Shown: positions 18,319 to 27,879, counted from the first letter of the stretch. The stretch is DNA of 64,000 nt from CAZISM01 sp964541895 (GCA_964541895.1 CAZISM010000002.1:62001-126000), one strand, 5' to 3'. Numbers and translations are program-made. The notes: generated by a model from the sequence alone, not told the origin.

Positions 18319-19050
18319 ATGGGTATGAACGACACTCACGGACATGGTTACCTTCTTGCGGGTTATTACAAGCGGGTGCTGATCTCTTTTCTGGCCGCTG
18401 TGGCTGTGATCATGACCATTCTTTTCAGGCTGCCGCCATCCGACCAGTATGCGCCCGAGCACGGAATAAAAAATGTGGTCATCGATTTATACGCTCTGTC
18501 CCTGGAGGAGTCGTCTGCGCAGGGAGGCGGAGGCGGTGGTGGATCCCGCAGGCCGGATGATAAGGCCCCCCGCGCTGACCTGCAGCGCCATGCCATGCCT
18601 ACACCGGTTCCGACCGCCGCCGCTGATAGCAGCGTGGCTCTTGCACAGACGGATGGTCCAGGCGAGGGGATCGGCGGCGGCGGCGGCCAGGGCGGTGGTT
18701 ACGGCAGTGGTCGGGGCGACGGCATCGGTGATGGCGTCGGCCGCGGCAGGGGCTTTGCCGCGCCGGATACGCTGCCACCGCGCCCGCTGGTCCAGGTTAT
18801 GCCGGAGCACCCTCGTTCAGGGCCTGACCGCAAGGCGGTTGGTAGTGTCAGGTTAAAAATTAGAGTCAATGATCGCGGAGAGGTTGACCAGGTAGAGGTA
18901 GTGCTCAACACTACTGGCAGCACGGTGTGTGAACAAAAAGCTGTTGAGGCGGCGTTGCAGAGTCGATATCAGCCGGCCCGTGTGCAGCTCAAATCTGTGG
19001 CGGCGTGGACCATGATTGAATATGGATTCAATAATAATTCCAGACCTTGA
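18319..19050 (+). CDS. TonB-like energy-transducer protein with Gly-rich linker
   Basis: A 243-residue protein with one N-terminal membrane helix (about residues 20-38, VLISFLAAVAVIMTILF). A periplasmic linker follows, rich in Gly with repeats such as GEGIGGGGGQGGGYGSGRG. Residues about 150-240 form a TonB C-terminal domain (GSVRLKIRVNDRGEVDQVEV, then AVEAALQSRYQPA). By family it should connect inner-membrane proton motive force to outer-membrane receptors, or act as a TonB-domain scaffold. No ExbB/ExbD and no TonB-dependent receptor are visible in the window. The linker is Gly-rich rather than the usual Pro/Lys-rich spacer. It begins immediately after the GWxTD stop codon. Confidence 0.75.
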   Translation: MGMNDTHGHGYLLAGYYKRVLISFLAAVAVIMTILFRLPPSDQYAPEHGIKNVVIDLYALSLEESSAQGGGGGGGSRRPDDKAPRADLQRHAMPTPVPTAAADSSVALAQTDGPGEGIGGGGGQGGGYGSGRGDGIGDGVGRGRGFAAPDTLPPRPLVQVMPEHPRSGPDRKAVGSVRLKIRVNDRGEVDQVEVVLNTTGSTVCEQKAVEAALQSRYQPARVQLKSVAAWTMIEYGFNNNSRP

Positions 19051-19138
19051 GCGACCATGACTAAAGGGCCCGAACGGCATCATGACCTTCTCGGGAGGCC
19101 TGGTTTCAGCAATCGGACAACTATCAGGGAGTTGCTGT

Positions 19139-20941
19139 ATGGTTAAGCGACGAACGGCTAGGTTTGCAGTGTTGATGGTGATCGCCGGATTTACGGTACG
19201 GGCGGCAGAAGAGTGGTCCGGCCGCTATGTCGATGTGGCTGATATGGAGGCCATGGCCAGGCATGTCGAAGAACGGCTCGCGGGTGAGGCCGATGCCGCT
19301 TCTTTCCATCAATTTCGTACCCTCTGCCTGGCGTTCAGAGCTCAAAAAAACTATGCCCGCCCGTTTGTTGACGTCGTGCTGGATGTTCTCATTACGGCCC
19401 CTGGCGGAACGATCTTTCGTGTGCCGGCGTTTTATGATGGCGGAGGTACGTGGAAGGTTCGCTACATGCCTGCACAGAAAGGGCGGTATCATTATAAAAC
19501 GATCTGCAATGCTGTTGCGGATGCGGGTTTGCACGAAAAGAGCGGCTCTTTTACAGTGGCGGGTCCTGCAACGGGCAACGACCTTGCCAAACATGGCGGG
19601 CATCTGCAGGTGTCTGACAGCAAACGTTTTCTGACCTTTAGTGATGGTACGCCGTTTTTTTGGCTTTCCGACACCTATTGGTTTGTGCCCACCGGGAATA
19701 TGCCGTATGACTCTTCTTCCAATCCCCATTTCAAATCCATGTATCAGTTATGTGTCGCCTTGCGAAAGAAGCAGGGCTTTAATGCTTTGACCATCGGCTT
19801 TCTCGGCGACCGCCCGGAACTGCGCGCCGGTATGGATTCCGGTGCCAGATCCATTCATGGCAAGGAGGACCTCTGGGGCGTGGAGCAATGGACCGAGCAG
19901 GCGCTCGGCTTTTGGCAAAAAGCTGATCGCTATATTCTCTATGCCAACGAGGCCGGATGCGTGGTCACGATGAATCTGATCTGGGCCAACGATTTTTTAT
20001 CCTTTGTACAATCCGGCAGAACTCGGGAGCAAGTGATAGAGATGGTCAAACCCGTTCACCGCTATGTCATGGCCAGGCTGGGATCCTATGCTATCCTCTG
20101 GCACGTAACCGCCGAATATAACCATGGCGACAACATCAAAGCGGGCTTAGAGGCAGCGCACCTGCAGGTGGGCCGCTATCTTCGTGAGATCGATCCCTAT
20201 AAAGACCGACCCATGACCATCTTCTCCTGGCCTGGTCATATGGCCGGGGCTGAAGATGCCTTTGCTGAGGATTGGTACCAGCTGAGACTGGCCCAGGGCG
20301 GCCATTTTCGCGCACCCTGGCAGGCGGCGAGTTACCAGTGGTTGCTGGAGTGGTATAACCATAAACGGGTCATGCCGCTGCTGGTGGGCGAGCACAACTT
20401 TGAGCGCATTTATGAAAAGAAAGATGATGCCGGCGATGTGCGGGCTGCCGCCTGGCGTGGGATGATGTGCGGTTCCTGCGGTTATACCTATGGCGCGACC
20501 GGATTATGGTACCCGAACCGGGACGAAAATGACAAGGCGATGAAATCCTGGGGCAATGTGGCCTGGTGGCATGCTTTGGATTATCCCGGCGCCGCTCATA
20601 TGACGGTGATGCGCCATTTCTTTGCGCAATATCGCTGGTGGGACCTGCAACCCTGCATGGATTTGCTTTCGGTCGTGCCCGCACCGTTATCTGACCATGC
20701 CATGCCTACAGCCTGCCGCCTCGGCGATACACTTTTGCTCATCTACATACCCGGTGCTCTCGATCGCGATGCCGGCCTTTTCCTGCAGAGCCAAAAGGCC
20801 AGACGGCGTTGCTCGTTCTTTAATCCGCGGAATGGCGTCAGCACAGAATGTGTGACCCTCAGCAAGGCGCAGACCGCTGATGCACTGATCCGGCTGCCGC
20901 AGCGGCCTGATGAACTGGATTGGGTGATTGTGCTGGAGTAA
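19139..20941 (+). CDS. DUF5060/DUF4038 glycosidase (GH140 apiosidase-like)
   Basis: About 600 residues. A signal peptide (MVKRRTARFAVLMVIAGF) precedes an N-terminal Ig-like DUF5060 segment (VPAFYDGGGTWKVRYMP, then GRYHYKT). A DUF4038 TIM barrel then starts at RFLTFSDGTPFFWLSDTYW and contains LWHVTAEYNHGD and MPLLVGEHNFE with candidate catalytic glutamates. Characterised DUF4038 members include GH140 apiosidase from rhamnogalacturonan-II loci, but the family is broad, so the substrate remains open. ATG 19139 is chosen because GGGAG lies about 8 nt upstream and it starts the signal peptide. Confidence 0.75.
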   Translation: MVKRRTARFAVLMVIAGFTVRAAEEWSGRYVDVADMEAMARHVEERLAGEADAASFHQFRTLCLAFRAQKNYARPFVDVVLDVLITAPGGTIFRVPAFYDGGGTWKVRYMPAQKGRYHYKTICNAVADAGLHEKSGSFTVAGPATGNDLAKHGGHLQVSDSKRFLTFSDGTPFFWLSDTYWFVPTGNMPYDSSSNPHFKSMYQLCVALRKKQGFNALTIGFLGDRPELRAGMDSGARSIHGKEDLWGVEQWTEQALGFWQKADRYILYANEAGCVVTMNLIWANDFLSFVQSGRTREQVIEMVKPVHRYVMARLGSYAILWHVTAEYNHGDNIKAGLEAAHLQVGRYLREIDPYKDRPMTIFSWPGHMAGAEDAFAEDWYQLRLAQGGHFRAPWQAASYQWLLEWYNHKRVMPLLVGEHNFERIYEKKDDAGDVRAAAWRGMMCGSCGYTYGATGLWYPNRDENDKAMKSWGNVAWWHALDYPGAAHMTVMRHFFAQYRWWDLQPCMDLLSVVPAPLSDHAMPTACRLGDTLLLIYIPGALDRDAGLFLQSQKARRRCSFFNPRNGVSTECVTLSKAQTADALIRLPQRPDELDWVIVLE

Positions 20942-21153
20942 TCAGCAAGCAACCACATAATGAAGCATCGATGTCGTGATTTGAAATCGATTATCAGGAG
21001 AGACTATGAAATTGATTTCTTTTTCTTTGCAATTCAGAGAGAGATTTATTAATTTCTCATATGCTCACGTTAGCGAAAACGTTAGTGTAAAAGGTGAGCA
21101 AACAAAAGAGATGGACATTTTAGGCCTGGCTGGGGCGCAGGAGCAAGGCCTTA

Positions 21154-21873
21154 TCAGTAACGCAGTGATGTCGCCTTTATCCCTTCATATAATTGCCGTC
21201 TGGCCAGGGGAACATGGGCACTGTCGCTATAGATTATCTCCTGTTGCCGGCTCTGCCATTGGTGGCTGTCCAGCACGGTCAACTCCTGGACCCATTTGGC
21301 CCATTTATAGCCGTACAGGCCCAAAGCGGTCAACCGCAAAGGCAGGCCGTCATGGCCGGCTAATGGTTTGCCGTTCACCTGATAGGCCAGGAGCGAACGG
21401 TATTTGGTCAGATAGGAAATCGGCAGGCTTGTGGTATAGCCATCCAGGGAACGAAACAGAACATACCGGGCTTTTGTTCTCACCCGGGCTTTCTGCAGCA
21501 GATCGGCAACGGGGACGCCTTTCCAGACGCCCCAGACTTGCCAACCCTCGATGCAGTACATGAGGAGCGTGTCTGTTGCTGCAGCCGGCAGGTGCACGAG
21601 CTCGTCCCAGCTCAGGGCGAAGGACGAGTCGACCTCACCGGTGATGGTAAGCCTATAGGATACGACATCGAATTCAGGCTGGCCGAATTGACTTCGAACC
21701 GGCCCCCCTTCCGCTGCTTTATTAAAACCGCCGTTGGGAGTGGCGCCGGTCACAGCCTCCGTTCCGCCGGGCTGGACAGTCATGGCAGGTTTATGGTCTT
21801 CTGAGCAGCGTATGGCGGTCAGAAAGAAAGCTGCTGCGGTCAGTAACCGGTGCAAAGATTTTTCTAATGGCAT
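21154..21873 (-). CDS. Molybdopterin-dependent oxidoreductase, sulfite-oxidase/MsrP-like
   Basis: A 239-residue exported protein on the strand opposite to its neighbours. The N-terminal hydrophobic segment ends in a Cys (AIRC), a poor lipobox. The oxidoreductase molybdopterin-binding fold is marked by VVSYRLTITGEV, the Mo-ligand Cys107 in LLMYCIEGW, WKGVPVADLLQKA and GLPLRLTALGLYGYKWAKWV. Family members transfer oxygen atoms (sulfite oxidation, methionine sulfoxide reduction); the substrate here is unknown. No heme partner (MsrQ) is adjacent. AGGA precedes ATG 21873. It interrupts the glycan locus and is probably transcribed on its own. Confidence 0.8.
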   Translation of the reverse strand: MPLEKSLHRLLTAAAFFLTAIRCSEDHKPAMTVQPGGTEAVTGATPNGGFNKAAEGGPVRSQFGQPEFDVVSYRLTITGEVDSSFALSWDELVHLPAAATDTLLMYCIEGWQVWGVWKGVPVADLLQKARVRTKARYVLFRSLDGYTTSLPISYLTKYRSLLAYQVNGKPLAGHDGLPLRLTALGLYGYKWAKWVQELTVLDSHQWQSRQQEIIYSDSAHVPLARRQLYEGIKATSLRY

Positions 21874-22002
21874 GGTCTGTTCCTGAAAGACTTTGAATCA
21901 ATAATAAAAAGTTAGGAGAATTATCCAAAGCTGAAAATGAAAAATGCAGATCATAGATGTTCGGTAGCAACTTGCAGCGAACGACCGTTCAAGGAGGTTT
22001 CC

Positions 22003-22947
22003 ATGAAATTGCAGAATTTCGAGTTGTTAAACGAAAAGATCAAAACCGCATTCAAAGAAATGAAAAAAAATCAGCCGGAAAGAATGAAAAAGCCTCTCAA
22101 CCTTTCCTGGAGCAATTGGGGTTTTGGCCTGGAATCGTTGCAGGATTCCGCTCAGCGTTTGCAGAAAAACGGAATCCGCTTTATCGAGCTGCACGGCAAT
22201 CATTATGGCCCCGATCTGGGATACCCGGCGGCGGAGACCTTGAAGATCCTGACGGATCACGGCATCCGGGTCGCCGGTGTGTGCGGCATGTTCTCTGCCG
22301 ACAACGATCTGTCCAGTAACCGGCCTATTCAACGCCAGGCGGCTATAGATTATTTGCGACGGGAACTTGATTTTTGTCAGGCTGTGGGCGCCGACTATTT
22401 GCTGGTAGCTCCCAGTGCGGTCGGTCGACCTGTCGCCTATGATGAAACGGAATTCGAGCGCAGTGTGGAGACCCTGCGGCTGGTGGCGGATCTGTTCGTG
22501 CAAAAAAACATCAAAGCGGCCATTGAACCGATTCGTTCGGCCGAGGTGAGCATCATCCACACCATCGCTGATGCGAAAAAATATATCGCCGCGGTCGATC
22601 ATCCGGGAATCCGTCACATCAATGGCGATGTCTACCACATGCAGGCCGAAGAATCCCATATCGGCCAGGCGATCCTGGAAGCGGGCGCCTTGCTTACCAA
22701 CCTGCACATGGCCGACAGCAATCGCTGTGCTCTCGGCCTGGGTTCACTGGATCTGGACACCATCATCATGGCGCTCTATCTGGTCCACTATAACGAGGAC
22801 GGCAAATATGTCACTCCGGAGCCGCTCGGTCCCGGCGGCGATCCCTACCCGGCGATGAACAACAAGCCTGACCAGCAGAGACTGGCCGACCTGGTGCGGC
22901 AAACGGCGCACTATTTCAACGAGCGCGAACAGGAATTGCTTGCCTGA
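22003..22947 (+). CDS. Sugar phosphate isomerase/epimerase-like TIM barrel
   Basis: A 314-residue cytoplasmic protein of the xylose-isomerase-like TIM-barrel superfamily (AP-endonuclease 2 fold). Marks include GIRFIELHGNHYGPDLGY, the acidic residue in KAAIEPIRSAEV, GIRHINGDVYHM and LLTNLHMADSNRCALG, which give the usual Glu/Asp/His metal site of D-tagatose or D-psicose 3-epimerase-type enzymes. ATG 22003 has a perfect AAGGAGG at 21990-21996; an upstream in-frame start at 21937 lacks one. The C-terminus contains PLGPGGDPYPAMN, seen in family members using phosphate-free sugars. It is paired with the UroD-like gene 70 bp downstream. Confidence 0.8.
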   Translation: MKLQNFELLNEKIKTAFKEMKKNQPERMKKPLNLSWSNWGFGLESLQDSAQRLQKNGIRFIELHGNHYGPDLGYPAAETLKILTDHGIRVAGVCGMFSADNDLSSNRPIQRQAAIDYLRRELDFCQAVGADYLLVAPSAVGRPVAYDETEFERSVETLRLVADLFVQKNIKAAIEPIRSAEVSIIHTIADAKKYIAAVDHPGIRHINGDVYHMQAEESHIGQAILEAGALLTNLHMADSNRCALGLGSLDLDTIIMALYLVHYNEDGKYVTPEPLGPGGDPYPAMNNKPDQQRLADLVRQTAHYFNEREQELLA

Positions 22948-23017
22948 TTAGCTATGATTTACTAATTTGCAGCACACAATGCCGCCTGGAGTGCACAACG
23001 ACTGATGAGGTGATCAG

Positions 23018-24253
23018 ATGAATCTCAGAGAACGTTTTCATGAGGTGATGAACTTTAACCGGGATGTTCATTCCATCAAATGGGAATTCGGCTATTGGGG
23101 GGAAACCGTCAAGAACTGGTACCGGCAGGGTTTGCCTATGCAGGACTACCCGGTATTGGAAAAACAAATCACAACGCCCACCAGTTCATTGTACAGCCTG
23201 GCCTGGAACTGCACCGGTTCGAAGGAGCTGCCCAACGGCATTGCCGTGACTGCCGGCGGACTCTACTGGCCCAGCCAGGGTTTTCCACTGGATCAGGATG
23301 TTCGCCGCCATTTTGCCATGGATTATACTCAGAGAGTCGTGGACGTCAATCTGCATTTTTGTCCCATGTTCGATCCGCAGGTGCTAGAGGAGGATGAAGA
23401 GCGATTTCTGCACATCGACCTCGACGGCGTCAAACGGGTGTTTATGAAAATCGAAGCTACCATACCCAGCGGTCTGGCGTGGCCGATCCGGGATAAAAAG
23501 TCCTGGGCGCAGCTCAAGGAAGAACGGCTGAACCTGAAAAACCTTTCGGATCGTTTTCCGAAAAATTGGCCCTCCTTGCTCAAGGAATACAAGTCCCGTG
23601 ACTATCCCCTGGCTGTGGGCGGATACCCGCACGGTTTTTTCGGCACCCTGGCCCATTTGATCGGCTATGAAAATCTCTTTATCTGGTACGCCTCGGAAGC
23701 TGAATTTATTCATGAGATCCTCGATACATTTACTGATATCTGGCTGGCCGTTTTTGAGCAGGTGATCTCACAGGTGGAAATCGACCACTGGCAGATATGG
23801 GAAGATATATCCTTCGGCAAGGGTTGTATGATCTCGAACGATATGGTCAGGGAATACCTGTGTCCGTATATCAAACGCATTGCTGATTTCGTCAAAAGCA
23901 AAGGCGTGAACATCATCCTGCTGGATACCGATGGAGATTGCAACAGCATCATTCCTCTGTTCATTGAAGCCGGTGTGACCGGCATGTTTCCATTTGAAAC
24001 CCATTGCGGCATGGATATTGTGCAAGTGCGTAAACAATATCCCAAACTGCAGATGTTGGGTGGAATCCCCAAGTCGGAAATTCAAAAGGGCCGGAAGCGT
24101 ATCGATGAGATTCTGCAACCGGTCGAACAGGTGCTGCAGAGCGGCGGCTATGTGCCGTTCGGCGATCATCTGATTCCTCCGGATGTGGATTTTGACCATT
24201 TCAGCTATTATCGGACTAAACTGAACGATATAATCGATCGCAGCGGCAAATAA
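23018..24253 (+). CDS. Uroporphyrinogen-decarboxylase-like protein (copy 1)
   Basis: A 411-residue cytoplasmic protein with the UroD/methyltransferase barrel: LRERFHEVMNF at the start, NIILLDTDGDCNSIIPLF, AGVTGMFPFETHCGMD and KLQMLGGIPKSE. True HemE enzymes are shorter and found in heme loci. This member sits between a sugar epimerase and a glycosidase, so a heme role is unlikely. Relatives include corrinoid-linked methyltransferases such as MtaA, whose zinc motif is H-x-C-G; here that position reads DTDGD. Function is unknown; handling of a methylated or carboxylated sugar derivative is conjecture. A paralogue lies at 49350-50462. Confidence 0.8.
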   Translation: MNLRERFHEVMNFNRDVHSIKWEFGYWGETVKNWYRQGLPMQDYPVLEKQITTPTSSLYSLAWNCTGSKELPNGIAVTAGGLYWPSQGFPLDQDVRRHFAMDYTQRVVDVNLHFCPMFDPQVLEEDEERFLHIDLDGVKRVFMKIEATIPSGLAWPIRDKKSWAQLKEERLNLKNLSDRFPKNWPSLLKEYKSRDYPLAVGGYPHGFFGTLAHLIGYENLFIWYASEAEFIHEILDTFTDIWLAVFEQVISQVEIDHWQIWEDISFGKGCMISNDMVREYLCPYIKRIADFVKSKGVNIILLDTDGDCNSIIPLFIEAGVTGMFPFETHCGMDIVQVRKQYPKLQMLGGIPKSEIQKGRKRIDEILQPVEQVLQSGGYVPFGDHLIPPDVDFDHFSYYRTKLNDIIDRSGK

Positions 24254-24350
24254 CCTCCGTCTGTTATCTTTTGCAAGTCCGTTGGCGCCGTCGTATTCCG
24301 GTACTGTACTGCGACCAGCTCGGTTGACATGTTCCGATTATGGAGATAGT

Positions 24351-26492
24351 ATGTGGACCACCTTCCTTATCCTGCTCCTGCTGGCCCTGCCGGCCGCCGG
24401 TCAGGATTCCTGTATTGTGATGGAGAATCAGGCCCTGCGCCTGCACATCGAAAAAGCGAACGGCGCCATAAGTTCCTTTTTCGTCAAAGCCAATCAATGT
24501 GAGCTGATCGGTGAAAAGCGTCTGCAGGCCAACTTTCGTTTGCTGGTGCCGTTGCCCGACTACCAGGCCAACTATATCGATGGTATGCGGCAGAAACCTC
24601 CTCACGTGCAACAGGAGGGTCAAACCGTCACAGTCTGTTTTTCTTCTCTTTGCTCTGAAAAAGGCATCTTTCCCATCGATCTGAGCTATACCATCACCCT
24701 TGCTGAGGACCATGTCAGGTTCAAAGCCCGGCTTGTCAATCACGGCAGGGAGCCAGTGGCAGAATTCTGGTTTCCCCGCCTGGGCGGCTGGACATGGTTC
24801 GGCGACCGTGAGGCCAGGTTGGCCACGCCTCAATATTCCACCATGACCCGCCATTCCATATCCCTTTTTAAAAACTATCCCGGTCACAGAGGCCTGGGTG
24901 CTGAAGCGGCCGAATGGGCGCAAAACTACCCGGGCATGGTTATGCCCTGGTGGGAGTTGTACGATCAAAAATCCGACGTGGGTCTGTATCTGGGCTATCA
25001 TGACCCGATATTTCGAATCAGCAGCTGGCACACCTATCTCTGGCCGGATCATAGCGGCCGGCCGGATGGCTGGCTGGACAGGCGGGACAGTGGTGGCCTG
25101 CCGGTCGGTCTGGTCTTTTCTCATATCCGTTATCCGTTCATCCGGTCCGGGGAAGTGCTGGAATCGGGCGAATTCATCATTCGAGTGCACAGAGGCGACT
25201 GGCACCAAGGCTGCCAATATTACCGACAGTGGTTTTTACAGCATTTTCCGTTTGATCACTCCAGGAATTGGTTGCGCCACAAAAGCGCCTGGTTTACCTC
25301 CATCATTTATCAGCCGGAAGACAAGATCGTTGCCGATTACGCCACCTATGATCGCTGGTGCCATGAGGCCGCACGCTATGGCATAAGCTGCTACGAGCTG
25401 ATCGGCTGGCAGAATGGAGGTCTGGAGCGAAATTATCCGGATTACCGGCCGGAAGAAAAACTGGGCGGACGGGAAGGCTTTCGCCGCCTGATGGCTTCTA
25501 TCGAAGCCGGACAGGGCAAATGCCTGGCTTTTGTCAACTATAATATTCTCGACCAGAACACCGAGTGGTACAAAAGAGAGCTGCATCGCTACAAGCAACA
25601 GGACCAATTCGGCCAGCAAAACATCTGGATGGGCTGGGGGGAAAGCACATTCCTGGCCCGCAGCGGTATGGACGTACGTTATCATGTGCGCAGCTCCGTC
25701 ACGCCGGCATTTGAAAAATTGCTGGCGGATCAATTCCTTGAAATCATCAAAGAGGGCGCTCATGGGTTTCAAATCGATAAACTGTGCGTGGGGGCAGCCC
25801 TGGATTTTAACCCGATCAACACATTAAAACCGGATGTCGCATTGTGTGAAGGATTGGTGCAAGCCATTGCTCGACTGGAAAAACAGTGTAAAACCGTTGC
25901 AGCGGATTTTTGCATGGCGTCCGAGTTCGCCTATGATCGATTGCTGCCGTTTTTTCCGGTCGGTTACCGAGGGTCATCCGGCCGTGACATATCCACGTTC
26001 CGCTACCTGTTTCCGGAATGGACCTCCTGCCAGCATGTGTCCAGGCCGCAGGATTTCAATCACATCAACCAGGCTGTGCGTACCGGCCAGGTGCTCTGTG
26101 TAGAACCTGAAACCTATCAGGGTTCGCTGCAACAGCCGCTGTACCGCGGACTGGCGAATTATATCAAAGAAGTTGAGCGCCTGCGAAACGAGTTGCACGA
26201 TCTGATCTTTTATGCGCGTTACTTTGATGACCAGGGCGCTGAGGTGACGCTGCTAGGAGGTCGCGAAGGCGAGGTACTGCCGTTCGGTGTCCACGGTCAT
26301 TTTAGTAAAGAGCAGCGGTCCATCGTGGTCCTTAATGATTCCCAGGAGACAAAGAACTATCGCTGGAAATTTACCCACACGCCGGTTCGTCAGGCCAGGC
26401 TGTATCAACCCTTCACTCCATCCCGCCTGATCGATCCGGCCGACACTCTGGAGATTAAAGCGGAGGGATTGCATATTATCGTCGAACAATAA
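24351..26492 (+). CDS. DUF6259-type secreted glycoside hydrolase
   Basis: A 713-residue protein with signal peptide MWTTFLILLLLALPAAGQ. The N-terminal beta-sandwich (about 20-290) contains PRLGGWTWFGDR, and the barrel part includes YELIGWQNGGLERNYPDY and GFQIDKLCVG, whose Asp is a candidate catalytic residue. Family members are annotated DUF6259 and occur in glycan loci with unproven activity. GGAGA at 24342-24346 supports ATG 24351; an in-frame upstream start at 24282 would hide the signal peptide. It is followed by the MFS sugar porter after 43 bp, so hydrolysis and import may be coupled in one operon. The 1-1095 gene is of the same type. Confidence 0.75.
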   Translation: MWTTFLILLLLALPAAGQDSCIVMENQALRLHIEKANGAISSFFVKANQCELIGEKRLQANFRLLVPLPDYQANYIDGMRQKPPHVQQEGQTVTVCFSSLCSEKGIFPIDLSYTITLAEDHVRFKARLVNHGREPVAEFWFPRLGGWTWFGDREARLATPQYSTMTRHSISLFKNYPGHRGLGAEAAEWAQNYPGMVMPWWELYDQKSDVGLYLGYHDPIFRISSWHTYLWPDHSGRPDGWLDRRDSGGLPVGLVFSHIRYPFIRSGEVLESGEFIIRVHRGDWHQGCQYYRQWFLQHFPFDHSRNWLRHKSAWFTSIIYQPEDKIVADYATYDRWCHEAARYGISCYELIGWQNGGLERNYPDYRPEEKLGGREGFRRLMASIEAGQGKCLAFVNYNILDQNTEWYKRELHRYKQQDQFGQQNIWMGWGESTFLARSGMDVRYHVRSSVTPAFEKLLADQFLEIIKEGAHGFQIDKLCVGAALDFNPINTLKPDVALCEGLVQAIARLEKQCKTVAADFCMASEFAYDRLLPFFPVGYRGSSGRDISTFRYLFPEWTSCQHVSRPQDFNHINQAVRTGQVLCVEPETYQGSLQQPLYRGLANYIKEVERLRNELHDLIFYARYFDDQGAEVTLLGGREGEVLPFGVHGHFSKEQRSIVVLNDSQETKNYRWKFTHTPVRQARLYQPFTPSRLIDPADTLEIKAEGLHIIVEQ

Positions 26493-26535
26493 CTCGCATC
26501 CCTGATTCATGATCCATAACCCACAGGACAGGTTG

Positions 26536-27879
26536 ATGAAACTCTCTCTGATTCTTATTTGCTTTGTCGCCGCCATCGGCGGATTTCTTTTTGGGTTCGA
26601 CACATCGGTCATTTCCGGTGCCATAGAGTTCATTGAAACGCCGCAAGTCTTTGATCTGGACGAAGTCGCCAAAGGGTGGGCGGTCAGCTGCATCATCATC
26701 GGCTGTATGCTGGGTTGTGTGCTGGCCGGCAAGCCCAGCTATCTCTTTGGCAGAAAACGGATGCTGATGTTCACAGCCTTTATGTTTTTCGTGTCCACGC
26801 TTGGCTGCAGTCTGGCCAACAGCTATACCGCTTTTATCATCTACCGCATTCTCGCCGGAGTGGCTGTGGGCTCGGCTTCCATGCTGGCACCCATGTATAT
26901 TTCGGAAATTACGCCGCCGGAGTGGCGTGGACGCATGGTATCCTTCAATCAACTGGCCACGTTCACCGGTCAGGCGCTGGCGTTCGTCAGCAACAATTTT
27001 CTCTATCAGGTCGGCGGTGTCGATAACTGGCGTTACATGCTGGGCATCATGCTGCTTCCTTCGGGTTTGTTCTTTATTTTGCTGTTTTTTGTTCCCGAGA
27101 GCCCGCGTTGGCTGGTAATCAAAAAGCGCCGGCATGAGGCCTTGGGCATTCTGGTAAGAATGAACGGCCGTGCGCGCGCCGAAACTGAACTGCAGGATAT
27201 TGTCAACTCGGTCGAGCATGTGGTTCTGGGTCAATTCAGGGAATTGTTCAGGGGGAAAATGCGTAGAATACTATTCATCGGTATTCTCCTCGCCATATTT
27301 CAACAGGTCACCGGCATCAATGTGATCATGTATTATGCCCCGGCCATTTTTAAATCAACGGGCGTGGGCAATGAATCGGCTCTGTTTCAGACTATGATCA
27401 TGGGCACGGTCAATCTCACCTTTACGGTTATTTCCATACTTCTCATCGAACGGCTGGGTCGCAAACTTTTAATGCTCATCGGCTCTGTCGGCATGGGCCT
27501 GTTTCTCATGGCCATCTCTGTTGCCTATTTTACCGGCCATTTTCAAGGTTATCTGGTGTTGGTGTGCATCATGGGTTATTTGGCTTTCTTTGCTCTTTCT
27601 TTGGGGCCAGTCGTCTGGGTGCTCATAGGCGAGATTTTTCCCAATCGACTGCGCAGCCATGCTGTGGCGGTCTCTGTCTTTTGCCTGTGGGCTGCAAATT
27701 TTGTCGTCTCGTTCTCTTTTCCGATCCTCCTGAAACGGTTGCAGGGTGGATTCACATTTCTCATTTACGCGGTCATGTGCATATTCTGCTTCTTGTTTGT
27801 CTACAAGTACCTCAAGGAGACCAAAGGTAAAAGCCTGGAGCAGATCGAAAGGGATCTTGTGGGGGAGGAAATCCTGTGA
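26536..27879 (+). CDS. MFS sugar:proton symporter (sugar porter family)
   Basis: A 447-residue inner-membrane protein with 12 predicted membrane helices. Sugar-porter signatures are present: GFLFGFDTSVISG in helix 1, the RGRM loop after ITPPEW, PESPRWL before the central loop, QQVTGINVIMYYAP in helix 7, and PVVWVLIGEIFPNRLR. The closest named relatives are AraE, XylE and GalP-type transporters, so uptake of a pentose or hexose released by the locus is likely. AGGACAGG precedes ATG 26536. Its stop codon overlaps the GTG start of the next gene, which implies translational coupling. Confidence 0.92.
   Translation: MKLSLILICFVAAIGGFLFGFDTSVISGAIEFIETPQVFDLDEVAKGWAVSCIIIGCMLGCVLAGKPSYLFGRKRMLMFTAFMFFVSTLGCSLANSYTAFIIYRILAGVAVGSASMLAPMYISEITPPEWRGRMVSFNQLATFTGQALAFVSNNFLYQVGGVDNWRYMLGIMLLPSGLFFILLFFVPESPRWLVIKKRRHEALGILVRMNGRARAETELQDIVNSVEHVVLGQFRELFRGKMRRILFIGILLAIFQQVTGINVIMYYAPAIFKSTGVGNESALFQTMIMGTVNLTFTVISILLIERLGRKLLMLIGSVGMGLFLMAISVAYFTGHFQGYLVLVCIMGYLAFFALSLGPVVWVLIGEIFPNRLRSHAVAVSVFCLWAANFVVSFSFPILLKRLQGGFTFLIYAVMCIFCFLFVYKYLKETKGKSLEQIERDLVGEEIL

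Noticed and set aside
21006..21563. 185-codon plus-strand frame with AGGAGA before ATG 21006
   Set aside because: Most of it overlaps the recognisable molybdopterin oxidoreductase on the other strand; only the first 50 codons are in a gap and show no family. It may be a remnant but is not supportable as a gene.
23018..24253. Annotation as hemE
   Set aside because: There is no heme gene nearby, two diverged copies are present, and the protein is longer than HemE with different active-site segments.
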